64,000 nt of DNA, taken from JAKOQB01 sp036824465. GTDB lineage: Bacteria > Pseudomonadota > Gammaproteobacteria > Burkholderiales > Burkholderiaceae_F. The position numbers and the translations under genes were made by a program. Where the stretch lies: positions 38,868-102,867 of the forward strand of contig DAITAC010000004.1 of NCBI GenBank assembly GCA_036824465.1. The letters run 5' to 3'. Each line of letters opens with the position of its first letter. The stretch's first letter is position 1. Under the pieces are notes generated by a model, which saw nothing but the letters and a program-made list of their open reading frames with translations, was not told where the DNA came from and did no database searches. This document shows positions 50,534-59,253 of the stretch, in pieces.

Positions 50534-51480
50534 GCGTCGTCTACAGCGTGACTGCGCAGCTGCTGGCGATCGCGATCGCGGTGCTCGGCGCGCCATTGCT
50601 CACGGGCTGGGTCAATCAATGCCGCGCCTGGCTGCAGAACAAGAGCGCGCCGCCGCTGCTGCTGCCGTACCGCACGCTGCACAAGCTGTTCTACAAGGAA
50701 TCCGTCGTCGCCGAACATGCGAGCCCGCTGTTCCGCGCCGCGCCGTACATCGTCTTCGGGGCAATGGTGCTGGCGTGCGGGATCATTCCAAGTCTGTCGA
50801 CCGACCTGCCGCTTGCGCCAGCGGCTGACGCCATCGCGCTGGTCGGTCTGTTTGCCCTTGCGCGGGTGTTCATCTCGCTGGCGGCGATGGACATCGGCAC
50901 CGCGTTCGGCTCGCTTGGCGCGCGCCGCGAGATGCTGGTCGGGTTCCTGGCTGAGCCGGCGCTGCTGATGGTGCTGTTCAACGCGTCCTTCCTGACCGAG
51001 TCGACCTCGCTCGCCAGCATCGTCGAGACCATCGGCGGCCGGGACCTGGCGATCTACCCCAGCCTCGCAGTTGCCGGCGTGGCCTTCACGATGGTGGCAT
51101 TGGCGGAAAACGCGCGCGTTCCGGTCGACAACCCCGCGACCCACCTCGAGCTGACGATGATCCACGAGGCCATGATCCTTGAGTATTCAGGGCGCCACCT
51201 GGCGCTGATCGAATGGGCCGCGAGCCTGAAGCTCTTCGCCTATTCGTGCATCGGACTGGCGATCTTCTTCCCCTGGGGAATCGCGCAGGTGCACGAACCG
51301 ATCGGCATGCTGCTCGCAGCACCGGCGCTCATCGCCAAGCTCGCAGTCGGCGGCGCGTTGCTCGCATTGATCGAGACTTTGTCCGCCAAGATGCGGATCT
51401 TTCGCGTGCCGGAATTCCTGGCGAGCGCGTTCATGCTGGCGGTGATCGGCATGCTGATTCATTTCCTGCTCGGGGCGTAG
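50530..51480 (+). CDS. hyfC: HyfC/NuoH-like membrane subunit
   Basis: A 316-residue NuoH/HycD-type subunit, the anchor linking the peripheral arm to the ion-pumping arm. Eight or so hydrophobic segments and conserved loops (DIGTAFGSLGARREML, ALAENARVPVDNPATHLELTMIHEAM) are visible. The ENxRxPxDxPxTHxELTMIHE signature identifies it. It overlaps hyfB by ATGA and lies 3 bases before hyfE. Confidence 0.9.
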   Translation: MSVVYSVTAQLLAIAIAVLGAPLLTGWVNQCRAWLQNKSAPPLLLPYRTLHKLFYKESVVAEHASPLFRAAPYIVFGAMVLACGIIPSLSTDLPLAPAADAIALVGLFALARVFISLAAMDIGTAFGSLGARREMLVGFLAEPALLMVLFNASFLTESTSLASIVETIGGRDLAIYPSLAVAGVAFTMVALAENARVPVDNPATHLELTMIHEAMILEYSGRHLALIEWAASLKLFAYSCIGLAIFFPWGIAQVHEPIGMLLAAPALIAKLAVGGALLALIETLSAKMRIFRVPEFLASAFMLAVIGMLIHFLLGA

Positions 51481-51483
51481 AAG

Positions 51484-52143
51484 ATGCCTGCGCTCTTCAC
51501 GCAACTGGTCAACCTGTTCGCGGCATTGCTGCTGCTGTTGTCGTTCGCGCTGCTTTCGCAGCGGCGCGTCCTGTCGTTGATCCATCTGTTCACGATGCAA
51601 GGCATGACGCTCGTGCTGTCGACCACCGTGATGGCGTACAGCACGCAGCAGCCGCACCTGTATTACTCGGCGCTGCTGACCTTCCTGCTGAAAGTCCTGC
51701 TGATGCCGTGGCTGCTGCACCGGCTGATCAACCGCCTGAATGTCCGGTGGGATGTCGAGACCCTGATCAACATCCCGACCACGATGCTGCTGGGCATCGT
51801 GCTCGTGATCTTCGCCTTCAACCTCGCGGCGCCGATCTCCAGCCTGTCGGCGTCGGTCGCACGCGGCACGCTGGGCATTGCGCTCGCATGCGTGCTGCTG
51901 TCGTTCCTGATGATGATCACGCGCACCAAAGCGATCCCGCAGGTGATCGGGTTCCTGGCGATGGAAAACGCGCTGTTTTTCGCCGCCACCAGCGCGACCT
52001 ACGGGATGCCGATGGTGGTCGAACTTGGCATCGCGCTGGACGTGCTGATCGGCATGATCGTGCTGGGAGTCTTCATGTTCCAGATTCGCGAGCAGTTCGA
52101 CAGCCTGGACATCCGGCATCTGGAGAGCCTGAAGGAAGAGTGA
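51484..52143 (+). CDS. hyfE: HyfE-like membrane subunit
   Basis: A 219-residue small polytopic membrane protein with about seven hydrophobic segments, resembling HyfE and the NuoK-like region of such complexes (IGMIVLGVFMFQIREQFDSL at the end). It has no enzyme motif and is recognised by context and length. It starts 3 bases after hyfC and ends 2 bases before hyfF. Confidence 0.85.
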   Translation: MPALFTQLVNLFAALLLLLSFALLSQRRVLSLIHLFTMQGMTLVLSTTVMAYSTQQPHLYYSALLTFLLKVLLMPWLLHRLINRLNVRWDVETLINIPTTMLLGIVLVIFAFNLAAPISSLSASVARGTLGIALACVLLSFLMMITRTKAIPQVIGFLAMENALFFAATSATYGMPMVVELGIALDVLIGMIVLGVFMFQIREQFDSLDIRHLESLKEE

Positions 52144-52145
52144 CG

Positions 52146-53603
52146 ATGGAAGCCCTGCTCTTCGTCCTCGGAATCCCGCTCGCGGGCAGCGCGGTGCTCG
52201 CCCTGTTCGGGCACCGCGACGGCGCGCCCGAGATCAATGTTGCGTTCAGCCTCGCGACGTTCATCGCTTCCGCTGTGTTGACGGCGCAGATTATCGCTGA
52301 TGGACCGATCCTGGTGCTGCAGCAGCAGTTCTTCGTCGATTCGCTCAACGTCTTCCTCGTCACGCTGACCGCGTTCGTGGCGTTCACAACCGCGTTGTTC
52401 GCGCGGCCCTACATGCGAATCGAGCGTGACCACGGCAAGATGACCGCGCCGCGCATGCGGCTCTTCCACAGCATGTATCAGCTCTTCTCGTTCACCATGC
52501 TGCTGGCGCTGCTGACCAACAACATGGGTCTGCTGTGGGTGGCAATGGAAGCCGCCACGCTGGCCACGGTGCTGCTGGTCGCTGTTTACCGCACGCCGGC
52601 CAGCCTCGAAGCGGCGTGGAAGTACTTCATCCTGTGCGGCGTCGGTATCGCGCAGGCGTTGTTCGGGACCATCCTGCTGTACCTGGCGGCCGAGCGCGTG
52701 CTCGGCGCCGAAGGCGGGGGGCTGCTGTGGACGAACCTCAACGCCGTGAAAGGACAGCTCGAGCCGACCGTGATCGCGCTCGCCTTTGTCTTCCTGCTGG
52801 TCGGCTACGGCACCAAGGTGGGCCTCGCGCCGCTGCACAACTGGCTGCCGGATGCGCACGCGGAAGGCCCAACGCCGATTTCAGCCGTGCTGTCGGGTCT
52901 GCTGCTGAACGTCGCGCTGTATGCCGTGCTCCGCTGCAAGGTGCTGACGGACGGCGCGCTGAACACGCGCTTCGCCGGCGACCTGATGATGGGCTTCGGC
53001 CTGCTGTCGGTGGTGCTCGCCGCTTTCTTCCTTTCACGCCAGCGCGACGTCAAGCGCATGTTCGCGTATTCGTCGATCGAGCACATGGGCCTGATCACGT
53101 TCGCGTTCGGCATGGGAGGCGCGATCGCGAGCTTTGCCGGACTTCTGCACATGACGGTGCACTCGCTCGTGAAATCAGCCATCTTCTTCACTGTCGGGCA
53201 CGCGGCGCAGAAGGCCGGCACGCAGATCATGGAAAACATCCGCGGTCTGGCGCGTGTCAACCCAACCGTCGGCTGGGGCCTGATGGTCGGCTCGCTGGCG
53301 ATCCTCGGCATGCCGCCTTTCGGCGTGTTCGCCAGCGAGTTCCTGATTCTCACCACCGCGATGCGCGAGTTTCCGTGGACCACACCCTTCCTGCTCTTGT
53401 CGCTGGGCGTTGCCTTTGCGGCGGTGCTCGGCAAGGTGCAGCCGATGGTATTCGGCGAAACCACGGTCAAACCGCTCGCACACCCGCCCGCACTGATTCC
53501 GGTGTTCGTGCATCTCGGATTCGCGCTGATGCTCGGCTTGTATATCCCGGCGTACCTGAACAACTGGTATCAGCAGGCGGCGCGGCTGATCGCGGGGACC
53601 TGA
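52146..53603 (+). CDS. hyfF: HyfF-like proton antiporter subunit
   Basis: A 485-residue NuoL/M/N-type antiporter homologue with about 14 transmembrane helices. Conserved helices are seen (GLLWVAMEAATLATVLLVAVY, LAPLHNWLPDAHAEGPTPIS with KVGLAPLHNWLPDAH, DVKRMFAYSSIEHMGLI, HSLVKSAIFFTVGH). A second ion-pumping module beside HyfB. The ATG 52146 follows the hyfE stop by 2 bases; the in-frame region upstream is shadow of hyfC/E. Confidence 0.9.
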   Translation: MEALLFVLGIPLAGSAVLALFGHRDGAPEINVAFSLATFIASAVLTAQIIADGPILVLQQQFFVDSLNVFLVTLTAFVAFTTALFARPYMRIERDHGKMTAPRMRLFHSMYQLFSFTMLLALLTNNMGLLWVAMEAATLATVLLVAVYRTPASLEAAWKYFILCGVGIAQALFGTILLYLAAERVLGAEGGGLLWTNLNAVKGQLEPTVIALAFVFLLVGYGTKVGLAPLHNWLPDAHAEGPTPISAVLSGLLLNVALYAVLRCKVLTDGALNTRFAGDLMMGFGLLSVVLAAFFLSRQRDVKRMFAYSSIEHMGLITFAFGMGGAIASFAGLLHMTVHSLVKSAIFFTVGHAAQKAGTQIMENIRGLARVNPTVGWGLMVGSLAILGMPPFGVFASEFLILTTAMREFPWTTPFLLLSLGVAFAAVLGKVQPMVFGETTVKPLAHPPALIPVFVHLGFALMLGLYIPAYLNNWYQQAARLIAGT

Positions 53604-53606
53604 CGG

Positions 53607-55148
53607 ATGCGCATGACTGAAGCCGACGTCGAGTTCCTCACGCTGCCCGGCGCAGTCAGGGCTGCGGTCGCAATGGTCAGCGTGACGCAGTGGACCGAGG
53701 TGGCACAGGCGTTCGCGCGCGCGGGTGCGCGGCTCGTCGCGCTGTGGGGATCGGACCGTCGCGATCTTGGCGAAGGGATGGTTGTGCTTGCCGCCTACGC
53801 CGCGCAGGATGGGCTGGCGTGCGTGCGGCTGCCGCTGCATCACGCAGTACCCGAATATCCGGATCTGTCGTCCTTGTACCCCGCGGCCGGCCGCATGCAG
53901 CGCGCGCTGTTCGATCTGCTCGGCGTACGCGCACTTGATGCCGAGGACGAGCGACCCTGGCTGCGTCACGGCGCCTGGCCGGCTGATTACTTTCCGCTTC
54001 GACGCGAGATCGATGCCACGCGTCAGTTCGAAGTCGAGCAGGAGCGCTATGAGTTCGTCAGCGTCGCCGGCGACGGCGTGCACGAGATCCCGGTCGGACC
54101 GATCCACGCCGGCATCATCGAACCCGGCCACTTTCGCTTCTCGATCGTCGGCGAAAAGGTGCTGCGACTCGAGCAGCGGCTGGGCTACGTGCACAAGGGC
54201 ATCGAGAAACGCTTTGAGGCCATGCCGCTCGCCGAAGGCCATCGGCTCGCCGGCCGCGTCTCGGGCGATTCGACGGTCGCCTACGCGTGGGCCTACGCGA
54301 TGGCGGCCGAGTCGGCAACCGGCTGCGTGATTCCTCCCCGCGCCGCGTGGCTGCGCGCACTGCTGCTCGAGCGCGAACGCGTCGCCAATCATCTTGGCGA
54401 TCTCGGCGCGCTCGGCAACGATGCGGCGCTCGCCTTCGGACTGGCGCAGTTCTCGCGGCTGCGCGAGCAGTGGCTGCGCCTGAACGCCGAAGTCTTCGGC
54501 CACCGCTTGCTGATGGACCGCATCGTGCCGGGCGGCGTCGACGCGAACCTCGACATGGACACGCTGGCACGCCTGCGTCGCCAGTGCGATGACATCGAGC
54601 AGGAGGTAAAGCTGCTGCGTGCGATCTACGACGAGCACGCCGGGCTGCAGGACCGATTCCAGAACACCGGCATCGTCTCGCCCGAACTCGCGGCACGCCT
54701 GGGTCTATGCGGCCTGGCCGCGCGCGCAAGCGGGCAGGCGCGCGATCTGCGCATCGACCTGCCGTGCGCGCCCTACGACGCGCTTGGCGTGGGACTCGCC
54801 TGCGAAACGGCGGGCGACGTCGCCGCGCGCGTGACGGTGCGCTTCGACGAAGTGTTCGAGTCCTTGCGGTTGATCCGGGCGATCGTCGAGCGCCTGCCCG
54901 CCGGTGAGGTGCGATGCGAGTTGCCAGTCGTTGAAGGATTCGGCCTCGGTTGGATTGAAGGCTGGCGCGGCGAGGTGCTGGTCGCGCTCGAATGCGATCG
55001 ATCGGCTCGGATTCGTCGCTGCCATTGCCACGATCCGTCGTGGCAGAACTGGCCGCTGCTCGAGCATGCGGTCATCGGCAACATCGTCCCCGACTTCCCG
55101 CTGATCAACAAGTCGTTCAACCTCAGCTACTCGGGGCAGGATCTCTGA
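53607..55148 (+). CDS. hyfG: HyfG-like large subunit lacking NiFe ligands
   Basis: A 513-residue NuoC-NuoD fusion type subunit (30-kDa-like part to about residue 150, then 49-kDa-like part: QRLGYVHKGIEKRFEAMPL, HRLAGRVSGDSTVAYAW, MDRIVPGGVDANLDMD, ending HCHDPSWQNWPLLEHAV). The NiFe sites of true hydrogenases (RxCGxC and DPCxxC) are absent: residues about 215-222 read GRVSGDST and about 474-480 DPSWQNW. It therefore cannot carry a NiFe centre and fits the energy-converting hydrogenase-related (Ehr) group. The actual redox reaction is unknown. Confidence 0.87.
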   Translation: MRMTEADVEFLTLPGAVRAAVAMVSVTQWTEVAQAFARAGARLVALWGSDRRDLGEGMVVLAAYAAQDGLACVRLPLHHAVPEYPDLSSLYPAAGRMQRALFDLLGVRALDAEDERPWLRHGAWPADYFPLRREIDATRQFEVEQERYEFVSVAGDGVHEIPVGPIHAGIIEPGHFRFSIVGEKVLRLEQRLGYVHKGIEKRFEAMPLAEGHRLAGRVSGDSTVAYAWAYAMAAESATGCVIPPRAAWLRALLLERERVANHLGDLGALGNDAALAFGLAQFSRLREQWLRLNAEVFGHRLLMDRIVPGGVDANLDMDTLARLRRQCDDIEQEVKLLRAIYDEHAGLQDRFQNTGIVSPELAARLGLCGLAARASGQARDLRIDLPCAPYDALGVGLACETAGDVAARVTVRFDEVFESLRLIRAIVERLPAGEVRCELPVVEGFGLGWIEGWRGEVLVALECDRSARIRRCHCHDPSWQNWPLLEHAVIGNIVPDFPLINKSFNLSYSGQDL

Positions 55149-55702
55149 TGTTGTTCCTGCTCAAACAGGTCATCCGGACCGGCATCTGCACCGAACCGGC
55201 GCCGCAACCGACCGAGGAATGGCAGGTCGCCACCGAACGCCTGCAGGACAACATCCTGAAGTTGCTCGGACGCGCGCTCGCGATCCGGCAGATCGATGCC
55301 GGTTCATGCAACGGCTGCGAACTCGAGATCCACGCGCTGAACAATCCCTATTACAACCTCGAGGGGCGGGGCATCAAGTTTGTCGCCAGCCCGCGCCATG
55401 CGGACATGTTGCTGGTGACCGGTCCCGTGGCGCGCAACATGCAGATCGCAGTGAAGCGTGCGTACGAGGCCACACCCGAACCCAGGATTGTCGTCGCAGT
55501 CGGCGATTGCGGCTGCACGGGCGGAATCTTCGGTGAAAGCTATGCGAGCTGCGGGCGCATCGCGAATGTCATCCCGGTCGATGTCGCGATCCCCGGTTGT
55601 CCGCCGCCGCCACTGGAGATTCTGCGCGGCATTCTGAGTGCGGTTTCGAGCCGGCCGGCGCAGGCCCCGGCGAAACTGCAGGGGACATCCCGTTCGCCCT
55701 GA
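55148..55702 (+). CDS. hyfI: HyfI/NuoB-like Fe-S subunit
   Basis: A 184-residue small subunit. Ligands of one [4Fe-4S] cluster (N2 type) are visible in AGSCNGCELE, GDCGCTGG and IPGCPPPP, the same pattern as NuoB/HycG. It pairs with the large subunit HyfG and connects to HyfC. ATG 55148 overlaps the hyfG TGA by one base. The C-terminal Pro/Ala tail is not conserved. No HyfH-type 8Fe ferredoxin gene or formate dehydrogenase is present in the window. Confidence 0.9.
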   Translation: MLFLLKQVIRTGICTEPAPQPTEEWQVATERLQDNILKLLGRALAIRQIDAGSCNGCELEIHALNNPYYNLEGRGIKFVASPRHADMLLVTGPVARNMQIAVKRAYEATPEPRIVVAVGDCGCTGGIFGESYASCGRIANVIPVDVAIPGCPPPPLEILRGILSAVSSRPAQAPAKLQGTSRSP

Positions 55703-55859
55703 CCCGAACGGCAGCTTGCTCAGCAGATCTCCGGCAGACTGAATGGTTTTCAGCCTGACGGTGCAAGTAGCCTGTCAGGGCTGACGCCGAGCTACTCTCC
55801 GTTCAGAATGGGGCCTGAAGAGCGCGGTCCCAACCGCGCCACTCAAGGAGGAGACCGGC

Positions 55860-56057
55860 GTGTTCAATGCCCTGACGGCGCAACGGCTCGTGGCCACATT
55901 CATCTGTGGCTGGCTGTTATTCAGTTTCCCGCTGCTCGCCCTCTTTGATCGCGACACCACCCTGTTCGGCCTGCCATTGTTTCCGGCAGCACTGTTCATC
56001 GTTTGGGCAGCGCTGATCGCCCTGCTCGCCTGGGTCATCGAGCAGGGCGAGGAGTAG
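55860..56057 (+). CDS. Small membrane protein of the symporter operon
   Basis: A 65-residue protein with two hydrophobic segments, starting with GTG 55860 after GGAGGAG. Resembles the small partner proteins encoded beside sodium/solute symporters. The upstream 158 bases contain two hairpins: CCTGAC/GTCAGG near 55753-55778 and GCGCGGT-CCCA-ACCGCGC at 55822-55839. It ends 3 bases before the symporter-kinase gene. Confidence 0.72.
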   Translation: MFNALTAQRLVATFICGWLLFSFPLLALFDRDTTLFGLPLFPAALFIVWAALIALLAWVIEQGEE

Positions 56058-56060
56058 GCG

Positions 56061-58868
56061 ATGCTCTCGCCGCCGCTGGTCCTCGGCGCCTCGTTTGCCT
56101 ACCTGCTGCTGCTTTTCATGGTGGCCTGGTGGGCTGACCGCCGCGCCTTTGTGGGCCGCTCGGTGATCGGCAATGCATGGGTCTATGCATTGTCGATGGG
56201 GGTGTATTGCACCGCGTGGACCTACTTCGGCAGTGTCGGCCGCGCGGCGTCGGGCGGCGTGTGGTTTCTGCCGATCTACCTCGGTCCGACGCTGGCGATG
56301 GTGGTGGCATGGATGGTGGTGCGCAAGATGATTCGTATCGCGCGCACCTACCGCATCACCTCGATTGCCGACTTCGTCGCGAGCCGTTACGGCAAGAGCC
56401 CGCTTCTGGCCGGTCTCGTCACGCTGATCACCGTGGTCGGCATCATTCCGTACATCGCGCTGCAACTGAAGGCGATCGCGAGTGGCTATGCGGTGCTGAC
56501 GACGCCGCTCGGCGAGTCGTTGTCCGCCGGCGGTGGATGGTGGCGCGATGGCACGCTGTACGTGGCGCTGGCGCTGGCCGGGTTCACGATGATCTTCGGC
56601 ACGCGGCACCTCGACACCACCGAACGCCATGAAGGCATGGTCGCGGCGATCGCGTTCGAGTCCATCGTCAAGCTGGTGGCGTTCATCGCGGTGGGCGTGT
56701 TCGTCACGTGGGTGATATTCGAGGGGCCCGCCGACCTGTTCGGTCGCGTGCTTGCCGAGCCGAAGCTGAAGAGCCTGCTCGGTCTGTCGCAAGGCGGGAA
56801 CTTCCCTTATGCGCAGTGGTTCGCGCTGACGCTGCTGTCGATGCTGTCGGTGATCTTTCTGCCGCGGCAGTTTCAGGTAATGGTGGTCGAAAACGTCGAC
56901 GAGCGGCACCTGAAGCGCGCGGCGTGGGCATTCCCCGCGTACATGCTGGCGATCAATGTGTTCGTGCTGCCGATCGCGTTCGGCGGTCTGCTGCATTTCG
57001 CGCCCGGCACGGCGAATGCAGATACCTTCGTGCTGTCCTTGCCGCTGGCAGAAGGGCAAAACCTGCTGGCGCTGGCGGCATTCATCGGCGGTCTTTCGGC
57101 CGCTACCGGCATGGTGATCGTCGAAGCGATTGCTGTGTCGACCATGGTCTGCAACGACCTGGTGATGCCGTTGCTGCTGCGTACGTCCGCATTCCGGGCG
57201 CGGCCCGCGGCGGACAAGAGCGCCGCGATGCCTACCGGCCTGACCGGGTTACTGCTGGGCATTCGCCGGGTCGCGATCGTCGGCATCCTGCTGCTGGGCT
57301 ATCTGTACTACCACCTCGCCGGCGAGGCCTACGCGCTGGTCAGCATCGGTCTGATCAGCTTCGCCGCGGTCGCGCAGTTCGCACCCGCGATGCTTGGCGG
57401 CATGTACTGGAAGGGTGGGACGCGTGAAGCGGCGCTGGTCGGGCTGCTGGCCGGATTCTCGCTGTGGATCTACACGCTGATGCTGCCGTCGATTGCGAAA
57501 TCCGGGTGGTGGGTCACCGACTTCGTCAGTGCGGGTCCCTTCGGGATCACGTTGCTCAAGCCAGAACAGTTACTGGGATTGACGGGGCTGGACAATCTGA
57601 CGCACTCGCTCTTCTGGAGCCTTCTGGCCAACGTTGGCCTGTACGTGGGGGTGTCGATCGCGCACCGACCGTCGGCCGCCGAGACGAGCCAGGCGCTGCT
57701 CTTTGTCGATGTCTTCAAGCGCGTCGGTGTTGAGGGTGGCCGTCAGGACGGCCCGGTGTTCTGGCGCGGCCGCGCCAAGGTCGCCGATCTGCGCGCGCTG
57801 GTGGCCCGCTTCCTCGGGGGCGAACGGGCGCGGCGGCTGTTCGACGACTACGCGCGCCAGACCGGGCAGGCCGGCAGCGGCCAGATCGTGCCCGATGCTC
57901 GGCTTGTGCAGTATGTCGAGACACAACTGGCCGGCGCGATCGGCAGTGCGTCGGCGCGCGTGATGGTGGCCTCGGTGGCCGAGGAGGAGACACTCGATCT
58001 CGACGACGTGATGCGCATTCTCGATGAAGCCTCGCAGCTGCGCGCCTACTCGCGCGAACTCGAGGAAAAGTCGCAGTCATTGCAGCGCGCCACCGCCGAA
58101 CTGCGCGCCGCCAATGAGCAGCTCAAGAGCCTTGACCGGCTCAAGGACGACTTCGTGTCGTCCGTCACCCACGAGCTGCGCACACCGCTCACTTCGATCC
58201 GCGCGCTTTCCGAACTGATGGTCGATGACCCGGAAATGCCGAAGGAAGAGCGCCAGCGCTTTCTCGGCATTGTCGTGGCCGAGACCGAGCGCCTGTCGCG
58301 TCTCGTCAATCAGGTGCTCGACCTCGCCAAGATCGAATCCGGCAATGCACAGTGGCACGACACCGATGTGGATATGCGTGCGCTGCTCACGCAGGCGGCG
58401 CAGACCACGAGCGAGATGCTGCGCGAGCGCGGGGCCACGTTGCTGCTGTCGTTGCCAAAGCATGACGTGCCGACGATCCGTGCCGACGCCGACCGGTTGA
58501 TGCAGGTGCTTCTCAACATGCTGGGCAACGCCGCCAAGTTCGTGCCGGCCGAGGGTGGTCGGGTCGAGTTGCGGCTGTTGACCGATGCAGATGGTCTCAC
58601 CGTAGAGGTGCAGGACAATGGGCCGGGCGTGCCTGCGGAGCAGCGCGCCCTGATCTTCGAGAAGTTCCGCCAGGGCGAAAACCTCGCGCATCCTCCGTCA
58701 GGCACGGGCTTGGGCCTGCCGATCAGCCGGCAGATCGTCGAGCATTTCGGCGGGCGCATGGAACTGCGTGCAGATTCGGGACCGGGTGCCTGTTTCGCTT
58801 TCACCTTGCCGTGGACCCGAACTGCGGCGCCGCACGCACCGCGTGCCGTCGCGACGAGTCTGGAATGA
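56061..58868 (+). CDS. Symporter-histidine kinase hybrid (CbrA-like)
   Basis: A 935-residue membrane protein: an N-terminal sodium:solute symporter-type domain (about residues 1-530, 12-13 helices; VFLPRQFQVMVVENVDERHLKRA), a linker, then a histidine kinase. His704 lies in VTHELRTPLTSIRALSELM, followed by N-box MLGNAAKFVP, G1 VQDNGPGVP and G2 SGTGLGLPISRQIV. Similar to CbrA-type sensors in which transport or substrate binding by the SSS domain modulates kinase activity. Its signal is unknown. The partner response regulator follows by 10 bases. Confidence 0.88.
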   Translation: MLSPPLVLGASFAYLLLLFMVAWWADRRAFVGRSVIGNAWVYALSMGVYCTAWTYFGSVGRAASGGVWFLPIYLGPTLAMVVAWMVVRKMIRIARTYRITSIADFVASRYGKSPLLAGLVTLITVVGIIPYIALQLKAIASGYAVLTTPLGESLSAGGGWWRDGTLYVALALAGFTMIFGTRHLDTTERHEGMVAAIAFESIVKLVAFIAVGVFVTWVIFEGPADLFGRVLAEPKLKSLLGLSQGGNFPYAQWFALTLLSMLSVIFLPRQFQVMVVENVDERHLKRAAWAFPAYMLAINVFVLPIAFGGLLHFAPGTANADTFVLSLPLAEGQNLLALAAFIGGLSAATGMVIVEAIAVSTMVCNDLVMPLLLRTSAFRARPAADKSAAMPTGLTGLLLGIRRVAIVGILLLGYLYYHLAGEAYALVSIGLISFAAVAQFAPAMLGGMYWKGGTREAALVGLLAGFSLWIYTLMLPSIAKSGWWVTDFVSAGPFGITLLKPEQLLGLTGLDNLTHSLFWSLLANVGLYVGVSIAHRPSAAETSQALLFVDVFKRVGVEGGRQDGPVFWRGRAKVADLRALVARFLGGERARRLFDDYARQTGQAGSGQIVPDARLVQYVETQLAGAIGSASARVMVASVAEEETLDLDDVMRILDEASQLRAYSRELEEKSQSLQRATAELRAANEQLKSLDRLKDDFVSSVTHELRTPLTSIRALSELMVDDPEMPKEERQRFLGIVVAETERLSRLVNQVLDLAKIESGNAQWHDTDVDMRALLTQAAQTTSEMLRERGATLLLSLPKHDVPTIRADADRLMQVLLNMLGNAAKFVPAEGGRVELRLLTDADGLTVEVQDNGPGVPAEQRALIFEKFRQGENLAHPPSGTGLGLPISRQIVEHFGGRMELRADSGPGACFAFTLPWTRTAAPHAPRAVATSLE

Positions 58869-58878
58869 GGAAACGCCG

Positions 58879-59253
58879 ATGACCTGCAAGATCCTGATTG
58901 CCGACGATGAGCCGAACATCGTGATCTCGCTCGAATATCTGCTCAAGCGCGAGGGTTACCAGGTGCACATCGCGCGCGACGGCCAGGAGGCGCTGGATGT
59001 GCTGCGGCGCGAGCGACCGCGGCTCGTGCTGCTCGACGTGATGATGCCGAAGAAGACCGGCTTCGAGGTGTGCCAGGAACTGCGCGCCGACGACGCGATC
59101 AAGGACACGCTCGTGCTGATGCTCACGGCCAAGGGCCGCGATACCGACGTGGCCAAGGGCACGGCGATGGGTGCCAATTCGTACATGACCAAGCCGTTCT
59201 CAACCAAGGAACTGGTGCAGAAAGTGCGGGAACTCCTGGAGGGCGCGGTGTGA
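58879..59253 (+). CDS. Single-domain response regulator
   Basis: A 124-residue receiver domain only (CKILIADDEPNIVISLEYLL; phosphoacceptor Asp53 in VLLDVMMPKKTG; MLTAKGRD; MTKPFSTKEL). No DNA-binding domain follows, so it is not a classical transcription factor of the CbrB type. It is encoded between the hybrid kinase and the pseudokinase-exonuclease protein with a 4-base overlap to the latter, suggesting that these three proteins act together by protein contact. Confidence 0.9.
   Translation: MTCKILIADDEPNIVISLEYLLKREGYQVHIARDGQEALDVLRRERPRLVLLDVMMPKKTGFEVCQELRADDAIKDTLVLMLTAKGRDTDVAKGTAMGANSYMTKPFSTKELVQKVRELLEGAV

Noticed and set aside
53607..55148. A [NiFe]-hydrogenase/formate hydrogenlyase
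   Set aside because: The NiFe-binding cysteine pairs are missing, and no formate dehydrogenase or hyp genes are present.
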